A stretch of DNA of 42,780 nucleotides from an uncultured Bacteroidia bacterium (GCA_902790635.1 CADASN010000016.1:1-42780), one strand, 5' to 3'; positions 32,796 to 42,607 are shown, counted from the first letter of the stretch. The notes: generated by a model from the sequence alone, not told the origin. A program made the numbers and translations.

Positions 32796-33392
32796 TTAAA
32801 TGGTTTCCAGCAGTCTTCCGATGTAGTTCAGGATCTCTTCCCGGCCCTGGTGGGTCTGCGAGGAACTGCAGAACACGGGAGGAAGCTCCTCCCACTCCTG
32901 CAGCAGGATCTCCCGGTCCCGCTCGACCTGCGCGAGCAGCGCATTGGGCCCCAGCTTGTCGCACTTCGTCATAATCAGGGCGAAGGGGATGCCGTGCTCG
33001 CCGAGCTCCGAGAGGAAGTCGATGTCGATCCGACCGATGTCGTGGCGCGCGTCGATCAGCACGAACAGGAGCACCATCTCCTGCGAGCCGGTGATGTAGT
33101 CGCGGATCACGGCGGCGAGTTCGTCCCGGCCTTTCTGTCCCATCCGGGCATAGCCGTAGCCGGGCAGATCTACCAGGTACCAGCTGTCGTTGATGAGGAA
33201 ATGGTTGACCACCTTGGTCTTGCCGGGAGTGGACGAGGTCATCGCAAGTTTGCGGTTGCCACACAGGGAGTTGATAAGGGAAGACTTGCCGACGTTGGAC
33301 CTTCCGATGAAGGCAAATTCCGGCAATTTCCGCTTTGGCTTCTGTGAAATCCGGGTGCTGCTGCCAGCAAACACGGCCTCGGCGATCTTCAT
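32796..33392 (-). CDS. engB: Ribosome biogenesis GTPase EngB (YsxC/YihA)
   Basis: A 198-aa cytoplasmic GTPase involved in 50S assembly. The P-loop is GRSNVGKSS (30-38), the switch region has STPGKTKVVNHF, the G3 motif is DLPGYGYA, and the G4 motif is TKCDK. The length is typical. It heads the engB-prs-79aa-der operon, with a -7 box 25 nt upstream of the ATG. Confidence 0.96.
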   Translation of the reverse strand: MKIAEAVFAGSSTRISQKPKRKLPEFAFIGRSNVGKSSLINSLCGNRKLAMTSSTPGKTKVVNHFLINDSWYLVDLPGYGYARMGQKGRDELAAVIRDYITGSQEMVLLFVLIDARHDIGRIDIDFLSELGEHGIPFALIMTKCDKLGPNALLAQVERDREILLQEWEELPPVFCSSSQTHQGREEILNYIGRLLETI

Positions 33393-33416
33393 ACAGTACT
33401 AACGTAAAAAATCGTA

Positions 33417-33424
33417 CAAAGATA
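33417..33424 (-). promoter_or_regulatory. Candidate -7 box of the engB operon
   Basis: Minus-strand TATCTTTG (33424-33417) matches TAnnTTTG, 24 nt before the ATG at 33392. No clear TTG lies 19-21 bp upstream, so only the -7 element is supported. Confidence 0.5.
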
Positions 33425-33460
33425 ATAATTCTTTGTGATATTCTCACTTCATTTCCGGCT

Positions 33461-33494
33461 TTCCGGGAGCGCCGGAATCCCTCCGCTCCCGGAA
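33461..33494 (-). terminator. Hairpin after the beta-helix gene
   Basis: A perfect 10-bp stem, TTCCGGGAGC (33461-33470) with GCTCCCGGAA (33485-33494), and a 14-nt loop start 8 nt past the stop of the last gene of the glycan block. No U-run follows, so it may stabilise the 3' end or be a U-less terminator. Confidence 0.5.
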
Positions 33495-33502
33495 TCCGCC
33501 GG

Positions 33503-35992
33503 TCAGCGCCACTCCGCACAGACGGAGTGGACCAGGATGCGGCTTTCGGTGCCGACGGTACTGGTGTGCTGCAGGCCGAAACCGCCGAAGGCATTCGGCA
33601 CGATGGCCGCCTCCAGGTCCACCGAAGGGTGGATGCGCGGATCATCCGCGCAGGTAGCCATGTGGTTGGGGCCTTCGACATGCGCCGTCAGGCGGCTGCC
33701 TTCGGCACGGACCGTCAGCACGCATCCGGTCAGGAAGCAGTTGGTCGAGACGCCCTCGGTCAGCGGCGTGACCACGCCGCGGTCATAGCGGACCAGCAGC
33801 ACATCGACCGCATCCGAGAACTTCGTGGTGCGGATGACGCGCAGGGCGTAGCCCGTCAGCGTCTGCGTATCGAACTTGATGAAGAGGTCGAGGTACTGCT
33901 GGCGGGCGCTCGCGAAGCCCTGCCCGCCGTCCTTGGCGGGATCCACCTGCCAGGTTACCGACATGTCGCCGTATTTCCCGGCCACGGGCGTGTAGCGCAG
34001 GCGCGCTCCCTGCTGCAACTGCTGGATGCCGACGCCCTTGGCGCCGTTGATGCCGGTACCCCAGGTCCAGCAGGGCTGGGAGAGGTCCACGCTCCAGCTG
34101 TACTCGGCCGTGTCCGCCGGCTTGAAGGCGTCCACCGTCCAGAAGCCCGGCCGCACGAGCAGCTGGTTATCCGTCGGGAAATCGGAGAAATCCGTCTCCA
34201 GCACGCGTGCAGTCCCTGCCTGGGAGGCTTTGACCGGCGCCTTCGAGACGACGCGCACCTCTTCGCCGGGCAGACAGCGAAGGTGCTTGGGGGCCACGCC
34301 CACGGCCAGGTAATGACCTGCATCGGCAGGCGTCAGCCTGTAGGTTTTCAGCGGCTTCCCCGCACGGGAAACGGCCACCGGAACGGCATTCGTGCCTTTG
34401 CGGTCGGCGCAGCGGTACCAGGTCACGAGGGACTCATCCGCGCGGCCCTGCAGGTCGGCGGCATAATCCACCACGGCCTGCCCGCCGGAAAGGGTCAGGA
34501 CCGGGGCCTTCGTCAGCGCGGGCGCCTCCACGAAATCGGGAGCAACCGTCAGCTTGACAGCGCCTTCCAGACCCTCCCGGGTGTAGGCGATCACATCGAA
34601 GGTCTGCGTCCGGTCCTCGTGGTTTATCGCGGTCACCGTACAGTCGTAGCCGTTCGCTTTCAGGCTCACGAAGCGTTCGAAGCCGGGCTGGACCTGCCAG
34701 AAGACATGCTGGTCATCCAGCCGGTAGCCCAGGTGGCGGTACAGATGCGCCCCCAACTGCAGCGGCTCGCCGCCGGTCTGCAGGGAAGCTTCCCGCAGGT
34801 TCAGGTCCAGGCAGGTCGGGACGGTCCCGTAGTCGCGGCCGTCGCGCTTCGACAGGGCCTGCACCCGCTCCTTGATGCCTTCCGGGTCCCAGTCGTCCTC
34901 GCCGCGAAGCAGGTTGTACGTATTGTACAGGACCGTGCCGTCGTCTTCGACGAGCCGGTAGGCGGCGAGCTGGGCCTTCTGGTCCAGCAGGACGGTGTTG
35001 TAGGGCTTGGCGGCCCCCACGAAGGCAGGCTGCCCGTCGAGGGTGATGTTGTACTGGTAGCAGCGCAGCCATTCTTCCGGACGGAAGGTCCAGGCCAGGT
35101 AGACCGGACGGCCGGAAGTATGGTAGCGCACGTCGATGAGCGAATGGCGTCCGACCCCCTTGCTGACCGCCTGCACGGCCTCGTCATGCATGATGTTGAA
35201 GTCGCAGTCCATGAAGACTGTGCCGTAGGTATCGACGCTGCCGAAGGGCTGGCGGCCCCAGAAATCCAGGTCGCAGTGCAGATAGACGCCGCACTTGTTG
35301 AGCGAGTCGTCCGTACTCTCCATGTGGCAGTGCTTGAAAAGGATACGCTTGGAGCCCGTCAGCGGGCTGAGGTTCAGCCGGGCCTCGAAACGGACGTTCT
35401 CCGCATAGATGCGGTCCCCGTGGCAGAAAGACACCTGGGCCTGCGTGATAGCGGAGTATTTCGCCTTGCGGCCCAGCTCCGGCCTGCGCGGATAGACGAG
35501 GTCGATGTCGCAGTAATTGCCCATCGTCAGGTCCTTGACCACCAGGTCGTCCCCCCAGAAGTCGAACATCGTGAAATTGCCCACCGCGCCCTGGGTCTGC
35601 CCGCGGGCGGACGCCAGAATCACGTCGCGGGCATTGTCCGTCAGACCGAGCAGCTGCAGGGCCTGGCAGCGGACCACCATCCCGAAGGGGGTGCCGCCGC
35701 CTTCCGCCCGGCGGATCAGCCCGTCGTCCGGATCGTCCACCCAGTACACCCAGGGGGCGATATAGACGCGCATCGGTGCCTCGCGCGTACCGTCCTGGAG
35801 CTGCGACATCGCTTCGCGGAAATCATTGAAAATATAGGGAGACGCGGCGGCCTGCGCAGCCGTCAGGCTCCCGTCCACCAGCAGGGCCCGCGGCCCCAGA
35901 TTCACCTTCGTACCCTTGTAGTCGATGGTCTGCGCCACGAGGCTCCAGCACAACAGGACTGTCAGACCAGTTAGAAATAGTTTCTTGAACAT
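33503..35992 (-). CDS. Secreted right-handed beta-helix protein, pectinesterase-like
   Basis: An 829-aa exported protein with a signal peptide ending near LVAQ (about 19). Residues about 20-350 read as a right-handed parallel beta-helix of the pectate-lyase/pectin-esterase superfamily: VYIAPWVYWVDDPDDG, ARGQTQGAVGNFTMFDF, FCHGDRIYAENVRF and HMESTDDSLN are its most family-like stretches. I cannot assign catalytic residues, so lyase, esterase or glycosidase activity is open. Residues about 630-829 look like a concanavalin-like or CBM domain. An in-frame TTG at 35998 precedes the ATG at 35992; I chose the ATG, 2 nt past the GH43 stop. Last gene of the glycan block. Confidence 0.75.
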   Translation of the reverse strand: MFKKLFLTGLTVLLCWSLVAQTIDYKGTKVNLGPRALLVDGSLTAAQAAASPYIFNDFREAMSQLQDGTREAPMRVYIAPWVYWVDDPDDGLIRRAEGGGTPFGMVVRCQALQLLGLTDNARDVILASARGQTQGAVGNFTMFDFWGDDLVVKDLTMGNYCDIDLVYPRRPELGRKAKYSAITQAQVSFCHGDRIYAENVRFEARLNLSPLTGSKRILFKHCHMESTDDSLNKCGVYLHCDLDFWGRQPFGSVDTYGTVFMDCDFNIMHDEAVQAVSKGVGRHSLIDVRYHTSGRPVYLAWTFRPEEWLRCYQYNITLDGQPAFVGAAKPYNTVLLDQKAQLAAYRLVEDDGTVLYNTYNLLRGEDDWDPEGIKERVQALSKRDGRDYGTVPTCLDLNLREASLQTGGEPLQLGAHLYRHLGYRLDDQHVFWQVQPGFERFVSLKANGYDCTVTAINHEDRTQTFDVIAYTREGLEGAVKLTVAPDFVEAPALTKAPVLTLSGGQAVVDYAADLQGRADESLVTWYRCADRKGTNAVPVAVSRAGKPLKTYRLTPADAGHYLAVGVAPKHLRCLPGEEVRVVSKAPVKASQAGTARVLETDFSDFPTDNQLLVRPGFWTVDAFKPADTAEYSWSVDLSQPCWTWGTGINGAKGVGIQQLQQGARLRYTPVAGKYGDMSVTWQVDPAKDGGQGFASARQQYLDLFIKFDTQTLTGYALRVIRTTKFSDAVDVLLVRYDRGVVTPLTEGVSTNCFLTGCVLTVRAEGSRLTAHVEGPNHMATCADDPRIHPSVDLEAAIVPNAFGGFGLQHTSTVGTESRILVHSVCAEWR

Positions 35993-35994
35993 TT

Positions 35995-37497
35995 TCAATC
36001 GAGTTTACGGTATTTGAAATTGCTAAAGCGGACCTCCCCCTCACCGGCAGCCACCAGGCCGGGCAGCATGCTCTGGAACTCATGGAAGACATTGTGGTTG
36101 TAGCCGGAGATCTCGATCCCCCAATCGTCCTGCTTCCAAGTCACGCCGTCCAGGCTGTAATAGGCCGACACGATCTGGTGGTCGTTGCGCAGGCGCAGCC
36201 AGATGTGCGTCACGTCAGGCGTGCGCATCGCACGGCGGCCGCCCTTGTCGCGCCGCCAGCGGAGCGTCCCGGCATTGGAAATACCCTCGCCGATGTAATA
36301 CTGGCTGTTGTAGTATATCACCAGGCCGGCCGTCGTCCCCGGATCCCGGTCGATCTCGACTTCGAACTCATAGGCCTGGTCACCAGCCACGAACATCATC
36401 GGGGCCGCGTCGGCCGGGCTCGCGCCCGCAGCCTTCAGCGTGAGCACGCCGTCGGCCACGCTCGCCCGGGACGGGTCGAAATCCTTATAGTATTTCCAGT
36501 CCAGGCCGATGCGGAATTCGCCCAGGCGGTCGTGCCGGTCCGGAAGCGGCGTCTGGGGCAGCGGCGCGGCGATGGGATCCTCGACGATGTTCTCGCCGTA
36601 GCTGCGCCACCAGCCGTCCTCATCCAGCCAGACCGGCTCCAGGAGGGTCTGGCGGCCGAGGTTGTAGTAGCCGTTCTCGTAGGCGTGATAGACGATGTAC
36701 CAGCGGCCGTCCGGCGTGTCGATGAGCGAACCGTGGCCGCGGGACCACCAGCGGTCGGTGTTGTGGTAGGTGTGGACCAGCGGATTGTAGGGCGACGGCT
36801 CCCAGGGCCCGTCCACGCTCTTGCTGCGGGCGATGGCCACCAGGTGGCTCGTCGGCGGGCCGGCGGTGCCGCCCTCGGCCGCCACGAAGTACCACCAGTC
36901 CCCCACCTTGCGGATCTTCGGGCCTTCCATGGCCAGACCCTCCGTGAGCCAGCCTTCCGGGATGGGCCAGCCGTCCCAGACATGCTCGAAGGTCCCGGGG
37001 ACGGTGTCCAGCCCGTCCGGGGTCAGCCGGATGCGGTTGCCGCCGCTGAGGAAGAGCCATTTCGTGCCGTCCTCGGCCACGGCGATGCAGGGATCGATCT
37101 GTCCGACGTGCAGGTCCACCGGGTCGCTCCAGGGGCCGTAGGGCGTGTCGGCGCTGACCACCCAGTTGCCGGCACCGTGGACGGTGAAATAGATATAGAA
37201 CTTATCCCCGACCTTGGAGATATCCGGGGCCCAGACACTGCCCAGATAGGTCTGGAGGGCATAGCTGATGGGCTCCCAGTGGACCAGGTCCTTCGAATGC
37301 CAGACCACCAGGCCGGGGTTGTAGTCGAAGGAAGAGTGGGTCATGTAGTAATCTTCTCCGTCGCGGACGATGGAGGGATCGGGATAATCTCCCCCGAGGA
37401 TGGGATTGGTGTAGGTCCCGTAGGGGGCTTTCGGTGCCGGTCCGGCACAGCCGGCGAGCAGCAGCGCTCCGGCAAGGATGATGGCTAACGGTTTCAT
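35995..37497 (-). CDS. GH43 lipoprotein glycosidase
   Basis: A 500-aa lipoprotein with lipobox LLAGC (Cys17), probably surface or outer-membrane anchored. The GH43 five-bladed propeller (about 28-320) has DYPDPSI with general base D40, GQIDPCI with D135 and AMEGPKI with acid E191. The C-terminal beta-sandwich (about 330-500) is of the GH43_C2/concanavalin type and reads EFEVEIDRDPGTTAGLVIYY. GH43 enzymes include arabinofuranosidases, arabinanases, xylosidases and galactosidases; which one this is cannot be told. Its start overlaps the upstream stop as ATGA. Confidence 0.9.
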   Translation of the reverse strand: MKPLAIILAGALLLAGCAGPAPKAPYGTYTNPILGGDYPDPSIVRDGEDYYMTHSSFDYNPGLVVWHSKDLVHWEPISYALQTYLGSVWAPDISKVGDKFYIYFTVHGAGNWVVSADTPYGPWSDPVDLHVGQIDPCIAVAEDGTKWLFLSGGNRIRLTPDGLDTVPGTFEHVWDGWPIPEGWLTEGLAMEGPKIRKVGDWWYFVAAEGGTAGPPTSHLVAIARSKSVDGPWEPSPYNPLVHTYHNTDRWWSRGHGSLIDTPDGRWYIVYHAYENGYYNLGRQTLLEPVWLDEDGWWRSYGENIVEDPIAAPLPQTPLPDRHDRLGEFRIGLDWKYYKDFDPSRASVADGVLTLKAAGASPADAAPMMFVAGDQAYEFEVEIDRDPGTTAGLVIYYNSQYYIGEGISNAGTLRWRRDKGGRRAMRTPDVTHIWLRLRNDHQIVSAYYSLDGVTWKQDDWGIEISGYNHNVFHEFQSMLPGLVAAGEGEVRFSNFKYRKLD

Positions 37498-39062
37498 ATC
37501 TTTTTGATTCTCAGAAGCAGATAAGGGGTGTCGGGCAGGCGGACACTGCGGCCCTCCTTGTCCCGGATGCGGTAGCGGCCGGGCTCGCCGGTCTCGAAGG
37601 TGACCGGCCAGGGCGTGACGGTCATGTTCCAGGTGTCGAGGATCTCCACCCGGTAGCGCTCACCCGCCTGCGGGCGGGGCCAGGGGCCGTTTTTGACCGG
37701 CAGGTCGAAGCTCCACTCACTGCGGATCTCATTGCCGAAATAGACGAGATAGTAGCCCGCTCCCGCGGTGGACGTGTATTCGTCCCAGTTGTGGTCAGCC
37801 AGTCCGAGCGGGTTCGGCAAGTCGTCGAGGACGGCACGGAGGAACTTGATCCGGCGCCAGGATTCGCCGCGGAAATCCCGGCCGTAGGCCAGGAAATTGA
37901 GGGCGTCCTCGGCGGAAGTCCCCTCCTCGGCGTTGAAGGTCTCCGCATGGGTGACATAGGTCCCGCTCATCAGGCCGTTGTACATCCGGCGCAGCATCTC
38001 CTGCCCGCTCAGCCAGCCCCATCGGCTGCCGACATTGCCCTCGTAGCAGACTTCGTCGAAAAGGACCGGCTTTTTGTAGATCTGGCTGACCGTGTGCGCG
38101 CGGCCGCGCTCCATCACCGGACCGTGGTCCTGGATGCTGGCGTGCGTGAAGACCGGGTCGAAATAGTCGTAGTAGGTCGCGGTATAGCCGTGGATGGAGA
38201 GCAGATGGCGGTAGGGGTCTCCGGCGGAGACGGCAGCCGCGAACTTGTCCCAGTCCTCCGCCGGGATGCCTTTCACCCCGTCCCATTCGTTGGCCAGCGA
38301 CCACCAGACGTTGCGGAAGGAGGCGTATCGCGCCGTGATGTACGACAGGTAACGGAGGTTGGCCTCCAGGGGCATGCGGTCGAAGCCCCAGCGGCCGCCG
38401 TCGTAAGGGTGGAAGAGGATCAGGTCCGCCTCCACGCCGATCTCCTGCAGGGCGAGGATCCGCCGCTCGACATATTGGAAATAGGCCGGGTCGAAGCGGG
38501 TATAGTCCCAGCTGCCGTCCGCCTTCTTCACGAAGGGATAGACGTCCGGGTACTCGACCGGCAGGTTGTGCAGAAAAAACAGCATCCGGAGCTTGTTGAA
38601 GCCCGATTCGCGCAGCGAGGCCACGGTACGCTCCGCCGCCTCGTCCCCGACATGCATCCAGTCGTAGGCGGTCGTACCGACGGGATAGTAGCGGGTACCG
38701 TCGGCGTATCGGAAATGCAGGCCGTCCGGCACCACCGGTCCGTGGTTCCCGGCCGAAGGCGGGGTGCAGTCGAAACTGCCGCGCCGGCGGTTCAGGGCCG
38801 CCACCCGGCTGGTCGTCACATAGGTCCAGCGGCCTTCGGCGCCGGGCATGAAACGGATCTTGAAGCAGCCGTCCCCGTCGTAGAACCCGCGGACGGTACA
38901 GGACTCGGTCCCGTGGGTGAAGGTGGCGGTCAGTTCGACGTCAAAGGGATTGCCCGGCACGGTGGCGGGCAGGGAGATTTCGTAACAGCCCCAGCGCTCG
39001 ACGGTCTGCGCGGCTGCGCAGCATCCGAGGAGCAGGGCGGCCAGGATCAGGCGGATTCTCAT
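37494..39062 (-). CDS. DUF5060/DUF4038 apiosidase-like glycoside hydrolase
   Basis: A 522-aa exported protein. The N-terminus has LLGCC, so either lipoprotein processing at C14 or a signal peptidase I cut near AAAQ is possible. Residues about 20-100 form a DUF5060-like beta-sandwich (VPGNPFDVELTATFTHG). About 115-420 form a TIM barrel of the DUF4038/apiosidase-like type, with candidate catalytic residues E259 (SLANEWDG) and E337 (FDEVCYEG). A C-terminal DUF5605-like beta domain ends the protein. Related barrels (GH140) cleave apiose from rhamnogalacturonan II. Here the specificity is unknown. The gene sits 10 nt after GH106 and overlaps GH43 by 4 nt. Confidence 0.75.
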   Translation of the reverse strand: MRIRLILAALLLGCCAAAQTVERWGCYEISLPATVPGNPFDVELTATFTHGTESCTVRGFYDGDGCFKIRFMPGAEGRWTYVTTSRVAALNRRRGSFDCTPPSAGNHGPVVPDGLHFRYADGTRYYPVGTTAYDWMHVGDEAAERTVASLRESGFNKLRMLFFLHNLPVEYPDVYPFVKKADGSWDYTRFDPAYFQYVERRILALQEIGVEADLILFHPYDGGRWGFDRMPLEANLRYLSYITARYASFRNVWWSLANEWDGVKGIPAEDWDKFAAAVSAGDPYRHLLSIHGYTATYYDYFDPVFTHASIQDHGPVMERGRAHTVSQIYKKPVLFDEVCYEGNVGSRWGWLSGQEMLRRMYNGLMSGTYVTHAETFNAEEGTSAEDALNFLAYGRDFRGESWRRIKFLRAVLDDLPNPLGLADHNWDEYTSTAGAGYYLVYFGNEIRSEWSFDLPVKNGPWPRPQAGERYRVEILDTWNMTVTPWPVTFETGEPGRYRIRDKEGRSVRLPDTPYLLLRIKKI

Positions 39063-39072
39063 ATCGGTCCGG

Positions 39073-42000
39073 TTAATTGTTGACTACGCGTTCGACGCCC
39101 TCGCTGTAGAGCGTGACGGGCTGCGAGATGCCCGCCGGATAGAGCAGGGCGTATTCGTGCAGGATCTGCTGCGGCGGGATGTGCTTCTGCTGGAGCGGCG
39201 AGGTCGTCCAGTGCTCCTCCGTCGAGGGCACGCCGGCCTTGTCGCCAATCAGGCGATTACGCCAGGGGTTGGTGACGGTGATGACGAGCTCGTTCATCCC
39301 GGTGCGGACGAACTCCGTGATGTCCGTCAGGGCGGCGGGATCCCAGAGGGTCTCCAGCGTATGGCCGCCCACGGTCAGCTGCGCCGTGCTCCCGAAGGCC
39401 GGGATGCCGATGAGCACGCGGCGGCCGGGCTTGATGAAGCCTTCCGGCAGCGTGACGGAAGTCCGGTAGGTGACCCGGCCGGAATAATGCTTGATCCGCG
39501 GATCGAGGAAGCCCGTGAACTCCCGGAAACCGCCGATGGGCATCGTCCCGAGGGCCGGTTCGTCCTCGAAGGTCATCGTGCCCACGGTACCGTCCAGCAC
39601 CACGCGGTCGGGGGCCTTGAGGTCAATGCGGCATGCCACGGCGTCCGAGTAGCCGGCGATGTAGGAGCCGGCCGAGAGGTCGCGCAGGTGGATCTCCCCG
39701 TCCGCGTCCCGATAAGCCTCGGGAACGGCCCGGGAGAAATCTCCCGTCGCATTCGGGAAAAGCTGGTCCCCCTGCAGGTCCGTCAGTCGGAAGATGTGCT
39801 GCACGCGGTTGCCTCCGCGGCGCAGCAGCACGAAGATCCCCTGGCGGGGCCGGAGGGTCAGCGGCACCACGGTCGCGCCGTGGTCGAAGGCATACATCGC
39901 CTGCTCGCGGACACGGCCGGTCATCGGGTCCCACAGCTCCGGACGGCCGTCCGGCACATCGAAGACCGCCTCGAAATGGACCGTCCGGGCGTTGTCCTTG
40001 TTGGACAGGTAATAGTAATCGACCTCGCCGGCGGTCTTGTGGTACCACAGCACGTCGTCGATGCCGATGCCCCGGACGCGCAGGTCGGGGGTGTAGGCCG
40101 CCTGGAGCGCACGCAGGTCTTTCAGGACCTTGCCGCCGTCCCAGAGCCGGTCGGCGATCTCCTTCAAGGCGGTATTGTTCTGCTCGAAATCCTTGAGCGA
40201 CAGCGTGGAGACCGGCTTCGGGCCGCAGACCACGGCGCCGGCATCCACCAGCGCGGCCACCCGGCGGGCCGTCCCGAGCTCCATCCGGTCGCCGCGCAGC
40301 ACCAGGAACTTGAACGGATGCTTCCCGTCCAGCCAGATGCGGCCGTCGCGGACGCTGAGCCTGTTCAGAAGCACTTCCTGATTGATATACTGGAACTTGA
40401 TATTTTCCGGCAGGGTGCGCGCGATCTCCGCGGCGCTCATTTCCGTGTTCGGCAGGCGGTCGCCCAGATAGACCAGCGCGTCCGCGCGCCGGTCGCCGAG
40501 TTGCAGGAGGTACTGGATGCGCGCCTCCGTGGCGAAGAAGCCGTCGGCGAAGTTGAACCAGGTGTTGTTGCGGTTGAAGGTCTGTCCGTAGATGCCGAGC
40601 GTGACGCCGGGACGGCGGTCGTCGGGCTGGTGGACATAGCTGTGCAGGATCATGCGGTTGACTCCCTGCGTGTAGGCCTGGTCGCCGTAGAGCTTCAGGT
40701 CGATCGGGGAATCGCTGTAGAGCGCCATCCCCGTGAAGGCCTCGCTGCCGACCACCGGCTTGTCATAGATCAGGGAGACATGGTACGGGATGGCGTGGTT
40801 GCCGTAGTTGGCCGGCCGGTACACGATCGGCCACTCCCGGTATTCGCTGGCCTGGGCCCAGAACTCCGTCATCGGCACGTCGCAGAACTCATAGGATTTC
40901 AGCACGTCCACGGGCGGCATCGAGGCGCCGCCGTAGATGCCCTCGGACCAGAGCTGCATCCCGGCGCGGTGGCACAGGTCCGCCAGGTGCTTGAAATAAT
41001 GCACGCGCACCAGCTCGCCACGGACCGCGTCGAAGTCATGCACGAAAGCCTCCGAGAGCGCGGCGCTGCCGATCTGCTCCCCGCAGAGCACGGGGATCCA
41101 GGGTGTGAGGCTGTAGCCCTGCTGCTCTTCGAACGCCTGCGGGAACGCGGCCGTCCAGTTCTGCTGCCCGCATTCCCAGCTGTCCACGAGGAAATAGGTG
41201 AAGGTCTTGCCGGCGTACGGGCCTGCCGCCCGGATCAGCTTCTCCGGGAAAGCCCGGAAATGGATGTCCAGTGCCGTGGAGTCCATCTTGTCGCACTCCA
41301 GCCCGACGCCCTGCGGTGAAGCCGGGTGGTTGAATTTGCCGTTGGAGGTATATCCGAAGCGGATCACCGTCCAGTCCCCCTTGGGCGCGGCCCAGCGGAG
41401 CGTCCCGTCCGCCGCCATCCGGTCCGTCAGGTCAATCACGTCATCCGGCCGCGCGATGGCCACGCCCGGGGCGGAGTCCCAGACGCCGCGCTCGCCCTTC
41501 TGCAGCAGGCAGAGCTCGCTGAGGGTGGTCGGGGAAAGCGGCTCATTGACGGTCAGGCGCCAGTGGCGCGCCGCGGTGCGCGGGAAGGCGAGCTTCTGGA
41601 GTGAATTGGCGCCCCGGACATACACGCGGCCGGCTTCGCGCCAGTCCGCTCCGTTGTCCGAGACTTCGATCAAAACCGGTATCGGGAAGCGGGCGGCCGA
41701 GACCATCACGTAGATCTGCAACTGCTCCGCCGTGAAGGGCTTCGCGAAGTCGAGCCGGATGGTCTTGTCTTCGTTGATGGTCAGCCCGGTCGTGGGATTG
41801 CCGTCGATCAGGATCTCCGCCGGGAAGTCGTCGAAGAGGTCGATGTGGCGGGTCTCGTCGTGGTATTTGTGGCTCTTGATCAGGGTCTCGACGGGATAGC
41901 TGCCCCGGCAGGAGATCTTCGGCGCGGCGGCGACGAAGCTGTTGGGGGCGGCGTCGCGGTAGGCCACGACCGCCACGTCCCGGTAGAAACGCTCCTTGGA

Positions 42001-42474
42001 GAAAGGCAAGGCCAGCGGGAGGGTCTGCTCGCGGCCGGTTCCGCGGACGAAGGTCTTGCGCCAGGTATACTGCTTCATCGAAGTCTCCGGGGTAATCCAG
42101 GGACCGCCGCTCTCGGACCAGCCGTCGCAGTTGGCCGCGCCGATCTGCATCCCGAGCCGGTCGGCCTCTTCGACCGCATGCCGGAAGAGGGCGTACCACT
42201 CCGGGCTGTCGAACTTGACGGACTGGAAGCCGTCTTCGATGCCGATCAGGCGGTAGATGTTCAGGACGGTGGCGTTGCTGATGCCCTGGGCTTTCATCGC
42301 TTCCAGATCCTTGGTGACGCCCTCCCGGGTGAGGGCACCGTCCATCCAGTGCCACCAGGCGGCGGTCTGGTACTGTGCCGGCGGAGCGGCGAAAACGGCA
42401 GGATCGGGAATCTGCTGCGCCCGGGCGCAGAAAGCGGCCAGCAGGGCCGGGACAAAGAATAGGAGACGTCTCAT
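39073..42474 (-). CDS. GH106 alpha-L-rhamnosidase-type enzyme
   Basis: An 1133-aa exported enzyme with a signal peptide (about 1-20). The N-terminal WWHWMDGALTREGVTKDLEA (40-59) and GAANCDGWSESGGPWITPE are characteristic of the large GH106 barrel. VDSWECGQQNWTAAFPQAF and EGIYGGASMPPVDVLKSYEF belong to the catalytic region. The C-terminal part (about 950-1090) is a beta-sandwich with GH2-like sugar-binding features (PGRRVLIGIPAFGSTAQLTV). GH106 enzymes remove alpha-L-rhamnose from pectic or gum-type glycans. It heads the four-gene block and has a strong promoter 21 nt upstream. Confidence 0.88.
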   Translation of the reverse strand: MRRLLFFVPALLAAFCARAQQIPDPAVFAAPPAQYQTAAWWHWMDGALTREGVTKDLEAMKAQGISNATVLNIYRLIGIEDGFQSVKFDSPEWYALFRHAVEEADRLGMQIGAANCDGWSESGGPWITPETSMKQYTWRKTFVRGTGREQTLPLALPFSKERFYRDVAVVAYRDAAPNSFVAAAPKISCRGSYPVETLIKSHKYHDETRHIDLFDDFPAEILIDGNPTTGLTINEDKTIRLDFAKPFTAEQLQIYVMVSAARFPIPVLIEVSDNGADWREAGRVYVRGANSLQKLAFPRTAARHWRLTVNEPLSPTTLSELCLLQKGERGVWDSAPGVAIARPDDVIDLTDRMAADGTLRWAAPKGDWTVIRFGYTSNGKFNHPASPQGVGLECDKMDSTALDIHFRAFPEKLIRAAGPYAGKTFTYFLVDSWECGQQNWTAAFPQAFEEQQGYSLTPWIPVLCGEQIGSAALSEAFVHDFDAVRGELVRVHYFKHLADLCHRAGMQLWSEGIYGGASMPPVDVLKSYEFCDVPMTEFWAQASEYREWPIVYRPANYGNHAIPYHVSLIYDKPVVGSEAFTGMALYSDSPIDLKLYGDQAYTQGVNRMILHSYVHQPDDRRPGVTLGIYGQTFNRNNTWFNFADGFFATEARIQYLLQLGDRRADALVYLGDRLPNTEMSAAEIARTLPENIKFQYINQEVLLNRLSVRDGRIWLDGKHPFKFLVLRGDRMELGTARRVAALVDAGAVVCGPKPVSTLSLKDFEQNNTALKEIADRLWDGGKVLKDLRALQAAYTPDLRVRGIGIDDVLWYHKTAGEVDYYYLSNKDNARTVHFEAVFDVPDGRPELWDPMTGRVREQAMYAFDHGATVVPLTLRPRQGIFVLLRRGGNRVQHIFRLTDLQGDQLFPNATGDFSRAVPEAYRDADGEIHLRDLSAGSYIAGYSDAVACRIDLKAPDRVVLDGTVGTMTFEDEPALGTMPIGGFREFTGFLDPRIKHYSGRVTYRTSVTLPEGFIKPGRRVLIGIPAFGSTAQLTVGGHTLETLWDPAALTDITEFVRTGMNELVITVTNPWRNRLIGDKAGVPSTEEHWTTSPLQQKHIPPQQILHEYALLYPAGISQPVTLYSEGVERVVNN

Positions 42475-42494
42475 CGGTTATTGGTTGTGGTCTT

Positions 42495-42527
42495 CAAATA
42501 TAAGCATTATCTCAGAAATGTCCCAAA
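42495..42527 (-). promoter_or_regulatory. Promoter of the GH106 operon
   Basis: Minus-strand TATATTTG (42502-42495) is a perfect -7 box, with TTTG (42527-42524) 21 bp upstream. The ATG is at 42474. Confidence 0.7.
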
Positions 42528-42607
42528 AAGAATCCGGCCGGCCGCCGTGCCTCCTGTAAAGAGCTACAACGCGACTATTGATTAATTTTTTATAATATCT
42601 GAACCAT

